64,000 nt of DNA from Kribbella pratensis (GCF_004366075.1 NZ_SODU01000001.1:2563134-2627133); one strand, 5' to 3'. Shown: positions 54,980-63,202, counted from the stretch's first letter. Notes: generated by a model from the letters alone, not told the origin. A program made the numbers and translations.

Positions 54980-55251
54980 CTACTTGTCGTCGACTGCCCA
55001 GTCGACGGTGAGCACATCTTTGCCGTCGGACTCAGTCTGGGTCATAGAGGCCGCGACCGGCATCACGTCGATTGCCGGCCGTCCATCGACCAGGCCGACC
55101 TGTCGCTCCGGGCAGAGCGTCACTCTCGGGCGAACGAAGCGGGGTCGACCCGGCGAATAGTCGACGAACCGCAGCCCGAACGCTCGGACGGATCCACCGC
55201 CATCGACGGTCCGAGCGTTGCTGAGGGAAAGCGATCATGGTCTTGCCACAT
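54980..55251 (-). pseudogene. tgmA: Graspetide precursor tgmA, frameshifted
   Basis: Frame A starts at ATG 55251 behind AGGAG and reads MWQDHDRFPSATLGPSM then AVDPSER before leaving the family pattern. The frame one base back continues FGLRFVDYSPGRPRFV and ends DVLTVDWAVDDK at the TAG 54980-54982. That second frame has no start codon before FGLRF. Together they match an ATP-grasp-target precursor (usual R-P-F-x-L-R leader) if a net four-base loss, or one-base loss, occurred near 55179-55183. The core is rich in Thr/Ser and Asp/Glu and contains an Asp-Gly pair. It could be a real mutation or a sequencing error. Confidence 0.75.
55179..55219 (-). repeat. 11-bp inverted repeat inside tgmA at the frameshift
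   Basis: AACGCTCGGAC (55179-55189) is complementary to GTCCGAGCGTT (55209-55219) with a 19-bp spacer. One arm ends exactly where the reading frame breaks. It may have promoted a template-switch or slippage deletion. Confidence 0.75.
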
Positions 55252-55274
55252 GGTGTTCTCCTATGAGGTGAGGA

Positions 55275-55511
55275 TCAGAAGACGGTCAATGGCCAGAGCC
55301 GCTGCTCGGGCGGAATCGGTGGATGATCGGGGACGTACTGCGGATCGCCGGCAGCCGATGGCGGTAGCGGCTCGTTGGTGATGCGCAGCCCGGTGAATCG
55401 GCGGCTCATCGCGGCGGCGTACTGGTCAGCGAGTGGCCGCTGGGCGACGTACGTGGCAATCACGTGGCTGCCGAACCAGACCTGCACCAGGCGTCGCTCC
55501 AGAGTCGTCAT
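55275..55511 (-). CDS. Small uncharacterised protein of the graspetide operon
   Basis: This 78-aa protein starts MTTLERRLVQVWFGSHVIA and ends with a proline-rich tail (PEQRLWPLTVF). It has no signal peptide. The ATG at 55511 overlaps the stop of the tiny membrane ORF upstream by four bases (ATGA), and tgmA begins 24 bp after its end, so all are in one transcript. It matches no family I know. It could be an accessory or immunity-type factor; this rests on position only. Confidence 0.6.
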   Translation of the reverse strand: MTTLERRLVQVWFGSHVIATYVAQRPLADQYAAAMSRRFTGLRITNEPLPPSAAGDPQYVPDHPPIPPEQRLWPLTVF

Positions 55512-55615
55512 CGACGGCCTCGCAGATCGCGCAGCACGTCGATCACCATCGCCACGGCCAAAACCGCAGCAACCACCGCGAGGATCCGCATCTGTGCGTT
55601 CACGACAGCTCTCAT
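55508..55615 (-). CDS. 35-aa single-helix membrane peptide heading the graspetide operon
   Basis: The frame from ATG 55615 to TGA 55508-55510 encodes 35 residues: a short start, one hydrophobic helix (ILAVVAAVLAVAMVIDVL) and a basic tail RDLRGRR. In-frame GTG (55603) and ATG (55591) starts also exist. The ribosome-binding site is weak. Coupling by ATGA to the 78-aa gene and divergence from the XRE regulator support that it is real. The hydrophobic-then-basic layout suggests a membrane-tethered peptide with its tail inside. Confidence 0.55.
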   Translation of the reverse strand: MRAVVNAQMRILAVVAAVLAVAMVIDVLRDLRGRR

Positions 55616-55762
55616 TCCGTTCTGTCACCGAGCGCCGGGATTTCCCGACACATCGAGCGAACCATCGGTTACGGTGAGTTGGTACCTGCAGCAACGGTTC
55701 CGTGTGGTGAAAGCAGTGAACGGCAGGCTCGATCGGCTGCTCACCGAGGGGAGGCATCTGTC

Positions 55763-57157
55763 GTGTCAAAGACTCGGCAACGCAACGTGAAGCTCGCGGC
55801 AGTGATCGCCGAGGCGGGTTGGTCACATGCCCAACTCGCTCTCGCCTTCGGACGCGTCGCTGCCGAGCGGCGATCTGAGGACAGCGCAGGCATCGGTCGA
55901 TCGCACGTCTCGCATTGGGTCGCCGGCTCCAGACCATCCGGTGCCGCGCCCGACATCCTCATCGAGACGCTGTCACGGCGGCTCGGACGAATCGTCACCG
56001 CCGATGAGATCGGTCTCACAGCGGCGGCCTCCGCACCAGCGATCGACTGGAATACCGATACTCTGACGGCGCTGGTCGATCTCGGGAGAAGCACCTTGGA
56101 TGTCGAGCGCAGGGCCGTACTGCGGGCTGCCGGCTACTCGGTCGCCGCGCTGGCGCTGCCGGATCAGGCATGGTGGGACCACCTTCGCGACCGAGCCGCC
56201 GGCCATCGCAAGGCCGTCGGCGGACGTTTGGTCGGCCGAGGCGATCTGGACGCCGTACGAGAGACCGTTCAGCTGTTCACACGCATCGACCAGCGCCGAG
56301 GCGGCGGGCATGCCCGCGCAGCCGTCGTTCAGTACCTGTCCTCCGACGTTGCTGGATATCTGCGCGCTTCCTACGCCGATGACGCCGTACGCCGAGGCAT
56401 GTTCTCCACGGCCGGCGAACTTGCCTATCTCGTGGGGTGGATGGCATTCGACAACTCGGAGCATGCAATTGCGCAGCAGTACTTCGGCGTCGCGGTAAAG
56501 CTGGCAGCAGAGGCCGACGACGCGCCGCTCGCCGCACACATCCTCCGGGCGATGGCTCACCAGGCTGTCGACCTCGGGCACCACCGACAGGCCGTCCGGA
56601 TCGCCGAGGCCTCGCTGGACGGAAAGCGCTACGGCGAGGCAAGTCCTCGCGAACGCTCGCTGATCGGAGTCGTCCACGCACGAGCACTCGCCGTCGACGG
56701 ACAACGAGCCGCCGCCAGCCAAGCACTCCTTCGAGCCGAGACAGACCTGGCGGCTGCATCTGTCGGTAATGACGAGCCAGGCCGTGTGTTCTTCTTCGGC
56801 GAAGCCAGCCTGGCCCACGAAACCGCCTGCACCCTGCGCGACATGGGTGACCTCACGGGCGCGACCAAGGAGTTCGAGCGGAGCGTTCGCACTCGCAAGA
56901 CCGCGACCTTCACCCGGACTCATGCAGTAACCCTCGGCTACCTAGGTGCCGTACAAGCTCGTACCGGAGCCATCGAAGAGGCATGCGGCACCTGGTCGGG
57001 AGCTCTCGACGCGATGGACGGAATTCACTCCGGACGAGCTCGCCAAGCCGTCCGCGACATGCGCGCAAGCCTTTCCGTCTACCGGGCCAAAGGCATCCGC
57101 TCAGTCGCCGAGCTCGACAATCGAGCAGCCAGATACCTCGCCGCGGTCGACCGCTGA
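55763..57157 (+). CDS. XRE-type helix-turn-helix regulator with TPR-like C-terminus
   Basis: This 464-aa protein has N-terminal DNA-binding residues of about 8-75 (VKLAAVIAEAGWSHAQLALA; GIGRSHVSHWVAGSRPSGAA). A long helical-repeat region from about 200 has paired helices (HILRAMAHQAVDLGHHRQAV; YLGAVQARTGAIEEACGTW). This architecture is common in actinobacterial regulators beside natural-product and RiPP genes. GAGGGGAGG precedes the GTG at 55763. It is divergent from the graspetide operon and probably controls it. The TrmO-like gene follows 27 bp downstream. Confidence 0.88.
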   Translation: MSKTRQRNVKLAAVIAEAGWSHAQLALAFGRVAAERRSEDSAGIGRSHVSHWVAGSRPSGAAPDILIETLSRRLGRIVTADEIGLTAAASAPAIDWNTDTLTALVDLGRSTLDVERRAVLRAAGYSVAALALPDQAWWDHLRDRAAGHRKAVGGRLVGRGDLDAVRETVQLFTRIDQRRGGGHARAAVVQYLSSDVAGYLRASYADDAVRRGMFSTAGELAYLVGWMAFDNSEHAIAQQYFGVAVKLAAEADDAPLAAHILRAMAHQAVDLGHHRQAVRIAEASLDGKRYGEASPRERSLIGVVHARALAVDGQRAAASQALLRAETDLAAASVGNDEPGRVFFFGEASLAHETACTLRDMGDLTGATKEFERSVRTRKTATFTRTHAVTLGYLGAVQARTGAIEEACGTWSGALDAMDGIHSGRARQAVRDMRASLSVYRAKGIRSVAELDNRAARYLAAVDR

Positions 57158-57183
57158 CGGCGCCTTACCAGCAAGGGGAAACG

Positions 57184-57666
57184 ATGACCGACCAGTCGAT
57201 CACACTCCACCCCGTCGCCCACGTCATCGGCGGCAGAGTCGAACCCACCGACGACTACTGGGGCGGCACCCAGGCAATCATCCGCATCGACGACCCGCGA
57301 CTCGGTCCCGACTCCACCAAAGGCCTCGAAGACTTCTCCCACATCGAGGTCGTCTTCCACTTCCACCTGACCGATCAGTCGGACCTCCACCTCGGCGCCC
57401 GGTCAGCCCGCAACAACCCCGACTGGCCAGAGGCAGGCGTCTTCGCCCATCGCAACATGCGCCGCCTCAACTGGCTAGGTGTCTCCCGCTGCCGCCTCCT
57501 CAAAGTCGACGGCCTGGACCTCCACGTCGAAGACCTCGACGCCGTGGACGGCACCCCCGTCCTCGACATCAAACCCTGGTTCACCGACTTCGGCCCCCGC
57601 GGCCCTGTCCACCAACCCGCCTGGCCGACCGAAATGCTCACGAACTACTTCGCACCCCACAGCTGA
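57184..57666 (+). CDS. TsaA/TrmO-like methyltransferase-domain protein
   Basis: This 160-aa protein begins ITLHPVAHVIGGRVEPTDDY and contains GLEDFSHIEVVFHFHL and ARSARNNPDWPEAGVFAHR, the conserved blocks of the TsaA/TrmO fold. Full-length TrmO N6-methylates t6A37 of tRNA using SAM. This short form lacks the C-terminal extension of the E. coli enzyme, and its substrate is unproven. AAGGGGAAACG precedes the ATG. It is probably co-transcribed with the XRE regulator. Third codon positions become nearly all C toward the 3' end. Confidence 0.85.
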   Translation: MTDQSITLHPVAHVIGGRVEPTDDYWGGTQAIIRIDDPRLGPDSTKGLEDFSHIEVVFHFHLTDQSDLHLGARSARNNPDWPEAGVFAHRNMRRLNWLGVSRCRLLKVDGLDLHVEDLDAVDGTPVLDIKPWFTDFGPRGPVHQPAWPTEMLTNYFAPHS

Positions 57667-58101
57667 TACGCGCCGTTGCACGTCGTCCGGACGAAGGTTT
57701 GATCGCGTCCCGGGTCGGCAGCCCGCGAACAGGCCGACCAGGCGATGGTGTTCCGCCCTCACATCGGGCAGGCGTTGAGCGCGACACGGTCACGATCGAT
57801 TTAGGCTGGAACAGTGAGCGCCAGCCGATCGGCGTGACTCGGGTGGGGCTCAGCTGTTCGGAGGAGATCGGGCAGAGTCCGGGCGGCGACGTATCGAGTA
57901 GTTGGATTTGGTCGCCGGGATCCGGTCGGGTCGGTTTTGCCAGCACATGTTGGCGGGGGTGGCGGTGTGGTCGCATGCGGCGATAGCCGCAGGTCGCCGG
58001 CGGGAGCCGGCAGCTAATGCACCGGCGCTAGCCGGGGGTGGGTGGGAGCGGTGCGTAGCGCGGCGACGGAGGAGCCGTGCGTAGCACCGCGTGGGGCTCT
58101 C
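57667..58101. other. Convergent intergenic region with a cluster of hairpins
   Basis: This stretch of about 435 bp lies between the TrmO-like gene and the convergent abgT-like gene. I see no credible coding frame. The right half holds three successive inverted repeats described separately (57996-58090). Confidence 0.6.
57996..58090. repeat. Three consecutive hairpins, REP-like cluster
   Basis: GCCGGC-GGGA-GCCGGC occupies 57996-58011. CCGGC-GCTA-GCCGG occupies 58022-58035. GCGGTGC (58048-58054) pairs with GCACCGC (58084-58090). Inside the last, GTGCGTAGC is directly repeated at 58051-58059 and 58077-58085. It may be a bidirectional terminator or a dispersed palindromic repeat. Confidence 0.6.
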
Positions 58102-59634
58102 CTATCTGACGGGGGCTCCTGGGCCGAGGGGGATGCCTAGGGCCCACCAGGCGAGGAATAGGAGTGTCCAGGCGATGGTCATTGAGACTGCGAGTGGGAC
58201 TGTGTATGACGCTAGCGTGCCTACGCCGGCGTTTTTGCGGTAGTGCTGGAGGAAGCCGAGGGCCATTACGAAGTATGGGCTCATGGGCGTGATCGCGGTC
58301 GAGCCTGAGTCGGCGATTCGGAACAGGGCCTGGGTGGTCTCGGCGGGGACGCTCAGGAGCAGCATCATCGGGACCAGGATCGGTGCGGTCAGGGACCACA
58401 TCGCGGAGCCGCTCGTCACCAGGATGTTGATCACCGTCAGCAGCGCGAGGATGCCGAGGAAGATCACGACCTTCGGCGCGCCGAGGTCACCGAGTACCCG
58501 GGCCGACTCCGCGGACAGCAGGTCGCCGAGGTTGCTCCAGTCGAAGTACGCGAGGAACTGCGCGATCGCGAAGAACAGCACCAGCACCGGGGCCATCTGT
58601 TTGATGCCTTCGGCCATCAGCTTCGGTACGTCGGCCGCTCGCTCGATCGCCTTCACTGTCACGCCGTACGTGATTCCGACGAGGCCGAAGAGTACGGCGA
58701 CCACCATCGCGATGCCGTCCAGGAACGGCGAGTCGACGATGCTTCCGTCCTTGCCGCGCAACGGGGATCCGTGCGGCACCAGGACTGCGACGATCGCAAA
58801 AGCCGCGACCAGGAACACGATCCCGGCCCGGCGCAGACCCTTGCGCTCGGCAACCGACACCGCCAGTTGGTCTGCGTCGTCGCCAGGCGCGTCCGGATCG
58901 GCCTCGAGGTCGGTGCGCTTGCTCAGCACCAAGCGGGTGACCAGCGTGATCACCAAGGCCAGCAGTACCGAGGACGCGATGTTGAAGAACCAGTTCGACA
59001 ACACCGAGACGTGCGCGTCCGGGTTCACCGTGCGAGCGGCGGCCGTGGTGATGCCGGCGAAGATCGCGTCGTTCGGGGTCGGGATCGGGCTGGCGTCGTA
59101 CCCGGAGGCGATCGCGGTGTACGCGACCACGATGCCGAGGATCGGTGACCGGCCGACCGCGCGGAACGCGAGCCCGCCGAGCGGCACCAGGATGATGTAC
59201 GCCGCGGCCGACGCGACATGTGCCATCGTGCCGGCGAACGCGACCGCGAACACCACCATCGACTGCGGCACCCGGGACACGCTGACCCGCATCAGCACCT
59301 GCAGGAACCCGGTCCGCTCGGCCAGCGCGACGCCCATGATCACGACCACGATCGTGGCCATCGGCGGGAACTCGGCGAAGTTCGAGATCGCCGTCGACAC
59401 CGCCATCTGCAGCCCGTCGCCGGACAGCAGGTTCTGTACGGCGACCTCCTTGCCGTCCTTCGGCGAGAGCACCGAGACGTCCAGCGCGGATAGGATCGCG
59501 CTCACCACGGCCAAGATCGCCGACAGGATCCAGAACAGCCAGAACGGGTGCGGCAGCGCGTTCCCGATCCGCTCGATCACCGCCATCGCCCTCACCAGGC
59601 GCGGCAGCTCCCTCGTGTCGGTCGCCGTACTCAT
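58102..59634 (-). CDS. AbgT-family transporter
   Basis: This 510-aa inner-membrane protein has about 12 helices. It matches the AbgT family (p-aminobenzoyl-glutamate uptake or antimetabolite export): NALPHPFWLFWILSAILAVV at the N-terminus, MGVALAERTGFLQVL, AYTAIASGYDASPIPTPNDA, NILVTSGSAMWSLTAPIL and DSGSTAITPMSPYFVMALGF. The ATG at 59634 overlaps the upstream esterase stop (ATGA). It is the last gene of a probable GntR-creatininase-esterase-AbgT operon. The 3' codons are enriched for CTA, CCA, GGA and AGA. Confidence 0.92.
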   Translation of the reverse strand: MSTATDTRELPRLVRAMAVIERIGNALPHPFWLFWILSAILAVVSAILSALDVSVLSPKDGKEVAVQNLLSGDGLQMAVSTAISNFAEFPPMATIVVVIMGVALAERTGFLQVLMRVSVSRVPQSMVVFAVAFAGTMAHVASAAAYIILVPLGGLAFRAVGRSPILGIVVAYTAIASGYDASPIPTPNDAIFAGITTAAARTVNPDAHVSVLSNWFFNIASSVLLALVITLVTRLVLSKRTDLEADPDAPGDDADQLAVSVAERKGLRRAGIVFLVAAFAIVAVLVPHGSPLRGKDGSIVDSPFLDGIAMVVAVLFGLVGITYGVTVKAIERAADVPKLMAEGIKQMAPVLVLFFAIAQFLAYFDWSNLGDLLSAESARVLGDLGAPKVVIFLGILALLTVINILVTSGSAMWSLTAPILVPMMLLLSVPAETTQALFRIADSGSTAITPMSPYFVMALGFLQHYRKNAGVGTLASYTVPLAVSMTIAWTLLFLAWWALGIPLGPGAPVR

Positions 59635-60566
59635 AACGTGTGCGCCTTGAAGAACGCGCCGATCAACTCGTGCGCTTCGAACGTCTGCGTCACGTAGCCC
59701 GGACCGGACGTCGCATCCGATCCCGGCCAGCTGTGCCCGCCGTCGGTGACCGCGACGTGTACGACGTCCGCCTTGCAGCCCTTGTACGTGAACTTCAGGA
59801 CGTCGTCCCCGAGCTGCGAAGTCTTCGGGTCCGGGTCGCAGTGGTCGCGGATCGTCCAGTCCCTGACCCACGTCTGTACGTCGGGCAGGTCGCGCTCACC
59901 GTCTCCGCCGTACGGGATCGTGGTGTCGCCGGTGCCGTGGATGTCGAGCACCGGGACCGGGCGGCTCGGCGCGCAGTGCGTGCCCTCGATGTAGAACGCG
60001 CCCGAGACCGGGGCGATCGCCGCGATCCGGTCGGCGAGCCGGCAGGCGAGGATCCCGGTGAAACCGGCGCCATTGGACTTGCCGGTGGCGTAGACGGCGT
60101 CCGTGTCGACGCAGTACGACGCCTCCAGTTGGTCGAGCAGGTCCTCGGTGAACTGCACGTCGTCGACACCGTCGGCAGAGTACGGCGCGCCTTGCCAGGC
60201 CTGCTTGTTCTCGTCGCCGATCACGCCGTTGGGGTAGGCAACGATCGCGTCGAGCTTCGACAGGTCGGAGAACGCCTCGGTCTGGGCGCCGGTCTTGCCG
60301 CGGCCGTGGTAGACCAGGATCAGCCGCTGGGCCTTGGAGCTCTGGTAGTTGTCCGGGACGTGCAGGCGATAGGTGCGCGTGAGGCCGCCGCTGGTGACGG
60401 TGTAGTCACCGCTCGGGGCGGCCTGCTTGCCGCAACCGGCACTATGAGCACCGGCTGCCGTTGCCGTGGGCAACGTGGTGGCGGCGGTCACCAGAGCCGC
60501 CGCTCCAAGCAGCGCACCGACCCGGCGGGCGGTACGACGGGGGATTTTGGGCCGTGCGAGGTTCAT
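59631..60566 (-). CDS. Secreted esterase of the PHB-depolymerase/LpqC family
   Basis: This 311-aa protein has a signal peptide (basic start, hydrophobic VGALLGAAALVTAATTLP, Ala-Gly-Ala cleavage near 40). The alpha/beta hydrolase body has LILVYHGRGKTGAQTEAF, nucleophile in YATGKSNGAGFTG, acid in VLDIHGTGDTTIPYGG and histidine in TDGGHSWPGSD. These are hallmarks of polyhydroxybutyrate depolymerase- and feruloyl-esterase-like enzymes. The ATG at 60566 has AGGAGG six bases away. It is translationally coupled to the AbgT transporter, which suggests the transporter imports a product of this extracellular hydrolase. Confidence 0.88.
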   Translation of the reverse strand: MNLARPKIPRRTARRVGALLGAAALVTAATTLPTATAAGAHSAGCGKQAAPSGDYTVTSGGLTRTYRLHVPDNYQSSKAQRLILVYHGRGKTGAQTEAFSDLSKLDAIVAYPNGVIGDENKQAWQGAPYSADGVDDVQFTEDLLDQLEASYCVDTDAVYATGKSNGAGFTGILACRLADRIAAIAPVSGAFYIEGTHCAPSRPVPVLDIHGTGDTTIPYGGDGERDLPDVQTWVRDWTIRDHCDPDPKTSQLGDDVLKFTYKGCKADVVHVAVTDGGHSWPGSDATSGPGYVTQTFEAHELIGAFFKAHTL

Positions 60567-60656
60567 CAGGGGCCTCCTCGGGGGCATGCGGCCCGCAGGC
60601 GGGCAGGCTCGCGCCTGGACCTCCCTGAGCGAAGGTCCAGTGTTCGTGGTGCAGCG

Positions 60657-61448
60657 TCAGGCCGACAGCAACTCGTCGGCGAAGGCGGCGATCCGGTCGG
60701 CGGCGGTCTCCACGAGGAGCCGGCCGTCCTCGGCTGTGGCGCGGCGGGGATCACCCAGCACGCCACGCTTGTGGTACGTGTCGAACCCGACGGACAGCCG
60801 CGGTCCGCGCGACTGCCGGGAGAGCCGGGCCGTGGTGGTCAGGTCGTCTAGCGTGGTGGCGCCGGGCTCCAGGCGGTCGGCCTGGACCAGGTCCGGTGCC
60901 AGGTACAGCATCTGCGCGGTCTCCGCCTCGCCGGCGTGACCGTGCACCTCGCTGACTCCTGTGATCAGGTCCGAAACGACGGACGTGAGCGGGGTCCACG
61001 CGAACGTGAGCTCGCTGCGAACGTACTCCTGCGCGAGCACGGACAGGGCGGCGTTGTTCCCTCCGTGCCCGGTGATCACCAGGAACTGCCGCCAGCCGTG
61101 CTCGTGCAGGCTGGACACCAGATCCCGGAGAACTTGCATGAACGTTGCCGGTGACAACGTCATCGTCCCGGCGAACGCCATGTGGTGCGGTGAGACGCCG
61201 TACGGGACGGCCGGGGCGATCACCGCGCGCCCGGCCAGCCGTTCCGCGACGCGCTCGGCGACGCCGACGGCTCGGACGGTGTCGGTGGACATCGCCATCC
61301 CACCACCGTGCTGCTCCTGCGCCCCGACCGGGATGATCACGAGCGGCGCCGTACGGACCGCTTCCAGCGCGTCGTCGGTCGTCATCACCGCCAGTTTCCG
61401 GAACTTTTCCGTTGCCTGGAGACGATTTGTTTCCGGGAAGACGGTCAT
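60657..61448 (-). CDS. Creatininase-family amidohydrolase
   Basis: This 263-aa metalloenzyme has the family metal-ligand blocks VIIPVGAQEQHGGGMAM with its Glu/His, the Asp in MSTDTVRA, ITGHGGNNAAL and VHGHAGEAETAQML. Members include creatininase, MftE peptidase and formylaminopyrimidine-type hydrolases. The ATG at 61448 overlaps the GntR gene by four bases. The substrate should be the compound sensed by that regulator; it is unknown. Confidence 0.9.
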   Translation of the reverse strand: MTVFPETNRLQATEKFRKLAVMTTDDALEAVRTAPLVIIPVGAQEQHGGGMAMSTDTVRAVGVAERVAERLAGRAVIAPAVPYGVSPHHMAFAGTMTLSPATFMQVLRDLVSSLHEHGWRQFLVITGHGGNNAALSVLAQEYVRSELTFAWTPLTSVVSDLITGVSEVHGHAGEAETAQMLYLAPDLVQADRLEPGATTLDDLTTTARLSRQSRGPRLSVGFDTYHKRGVLGDPRRATAEDGRLLVETAADRIAAFADELLSA

Positions 61449-62134
61449 GAGAACTCCGGGGCGGCCTCGACGGCCTGGCGGATGTTGTCCAGATGTGAAC
61501 GGGTCAGTTGCTCGGCGCGTACGGCGTCCTGGGCGCGGACCGCGTCGACGATCGCCTGGTGCTCCTCGTGATCGCGTGCGCGGTTGTCGTACAGCGCGCG
61601 GATCTGCTGCTGCTCGCGAACGCGAACCTTCAGCAAAGACGCCAGAACCTCTTGCAGCAAAGGGTTCCCGGACGCGGCCGCGAGCTCGACGTGGAAGTTC
61701 AGCGCGAACGCCGGACCACCTGGCGGGACGAGCGCGTTCGTGACCGCGGCCTCCAGGCGCTCGAGGTTCTCGGGCTGACGCGAGACCGCGGACTGCGCCG
61801 CCACAGCCGGCTCGATCACCAGGCGCGCACTGATCAGCTGCAACACCGAGTCCTTCGTGATCGGCGGCCGATGCGGATTGGCCAGTACGACGTTGTTGAT
61901 CGTCGGACCGACGTACGTCCCGGAACCGTGCCGGAACTCGACCGCTCCGGTGGCCTCGAGCTTCCGCAGCGCCTCCCGCACCGTCGGCGTGGTGATCGCG
62001 AACCGCTTCGCCAGCTCCCGAGCCGACGGGATCGCGTCACCGGGCCGCAACCCACCGTCCCGGATGATCCCGAGGATCGACTCGGTCAACCGGTCCGACA
62101 GACTGGGCGGCACCTCAGCAGCTGAGTAACTCAC
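61445..62134 (-). CDS. GntR-family regulator, FadR subfamily
   Basis: This 229-aa protein has an N-terminal winged helix (LRPGDAIPSARELAKRFAIT, REALRKLEATGAVEFRHGSG) and a C-terminal FCD all-helical ligand domain with metal-type residues (NFHVELAAASGNPLL; HEEHQAIVDAV; RSHLDNI). The GTG at 62134 starts the operon that continues with the creatininase. The AT-rich stretch 62131-62160 just upstream contains a weak CTAA-N5-TTAG dyad that could be its operator. Confidence 0.92.
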   Translation of the reverse strand: MSYSAAEVPPSLSDRLTESILGIIRDGGLRPGDAIPSARELAKRFAITTPTVREALRKLEATGAVEFRHGSGTYVGPTINNVVLANPHRPPITKDSVLQLISARLVIEPAVAAQSAVSRQPENLERLEAAVTNALVPPGGPAFALNFHVELAAASGNPLLQEVLASLLKVRVREQQQIRALYDNRARDHEEHQAIVDAVRAQDAVRAEQLTRSHLDNIRQAVEAAPEFS

Positions 62135-62230
62135 AAACTGACTAAATCACTTAGCCACAACTCGGTCAAGGCCTCCGAACGAGTAGTTCTGCTCAGTCGC
62201 GGTGACCGGCCGCGCCCGTAACTTGCTGGC

Positions 62231-63202
62231 ATGAAGGAGCGCACCTGGGCGAGATCGATCGCCGTCATCGTGTTCAGGGCGCTGGGCCTCGGTCTCGGCG
62301 TGGCCGTCGTGGTCGGCATCATCGCGACGAGCGTCCAGTCCGCGAACTGCCTGCCCGACGAGGAGTGCCTGTCAATCCTCGGCGGCGTCGCGTACGGCGC
62401 TCTCGGCGGCGGGATCGTGATGGCGCTCGCGATCCTGGTATTCGCAATCCGTCTGCACGTCGGCGCGATCTTCGGCGTGGGCGCCGCGGTCGGAGTACTG
62501 GTCCTGCTCGCCGCGGCATGGGCATCGCTCCTCGGGTGGGGCCAGCCACTCCTCTTCCTGGCCGCTGTCGCTTTCGCGGTCAGCACGATTCTCCAGGGCT
62601 GCTACCGGCCGGCCGCCGGTGGACACCGGCAGTGGTCGCGACCGTCGCCGGTGGCGGTTCTGATCGCGGCAGGCGTCGTACTCCTCGGCGCCTTCCCGGC
62701 CGGTTTCAAGCTCTCCAAGGTGTGGTCGGAACAGCGGCGGATCGAGGCTGTCATCGCCCGGCCGCTGCAGACCGACCTGGACGGCACCTGGCCCTACACC
62801 GTGCGCTCGTGGGACTCCGGGTTCGAGTACGACGTGATGGAGCCACCGTCGAACGGACAGCGGATCGCCGAGGTCACTGTCACCGTGCGCAACGCGGCCC
62901 CGGACGAGGCGCCGTGCACCGGCTTCACCGACCGTGTCGAAGGCCCGGTAACGGTGACCGGCTGCACCGAGCTCGCCCCGAACCTGTGGCAAGGACAGGG
63001 CGCCCACGGCGAGACCCAGTACTTCGTCCACGCCGGCGATCGCCAGTGGGCCTACGTCCGGGCCGGCACCTATGGCGGCGCGGACGCCCAGCGACGGCAC
63101 GACGCCCGCGCAGAACAGATCGCGAGATCTCTGCGACCGCGCTCAGCCTTTCCCCTCGCCGCCGACTCGGTCGGCTGCGGCTTCTGCGAGTGGCTGGCGT
63201 AA
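62231..63202 (+). CDS. Membrane protein of unknown function with C-terminal soluble domain
   Basis: This 323-aa protein has five likely membrane helices in residues 10-165, the last at VAVLIAAGVVLLGAFPAGF. A soluble domain of about 150 residues follows with two Cys near 235-250 and two at the end (VGCGFCEWLA), so it is probably extracytoplasmic and disulfide-bearing. It matches no family I recognise. The ATG at 62231 lies in a promoter region divergent from the GntR operon. Its final codons and stop lie inside the terminator hairpin. Confidence 0.78.
   Translation: MKERTWARSIAVIVFRALGLGLGVAVVVGIIATSVQSANCLPDEECLSILGGVAYGALGGGIVMALAILVFAIRLHVGAIFGVGAAVGVLVLLAAAWASLLGWGQPLLFLAAVAFAVSTILQGCYRPAAGGHRQWSRPSPVAVLIAAGVVLLGAFPAGFKLSKVWSEQRRIEAVIARPLQTDLDGTWPYTVRSWDSGFEYDVMEPPSNGQRIAEVTVTVRNAAPDEAPCTGFTDRVEGPVTVTGCTELAPNLWQGQGAHGETQYFVHAGDRQWAYVRAGTYGGADAQRRHDARAEQIARSLRPRSAFPLAADSVGCGFCEWLA

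Noticed and set aside
54980..55238. A 68-codon minus-strand frame starting MIAFPQQRSDRRW inside tgmA, considered as the real precursor
   Set aside because: It lacks the F-G-L-R leader motif and the acidic/Thr core, and its start has no good ribosome-binding site. The ATG at 55251 has AGGAG but is in yet another frame.
62131..62160. AT-rich CTAA-N5-TTAG dyad upstream of the GntR gene as a firm operator
   Set aside because: The arms are only four bases and no second copy is visible, so it is mentioned only as weak support.
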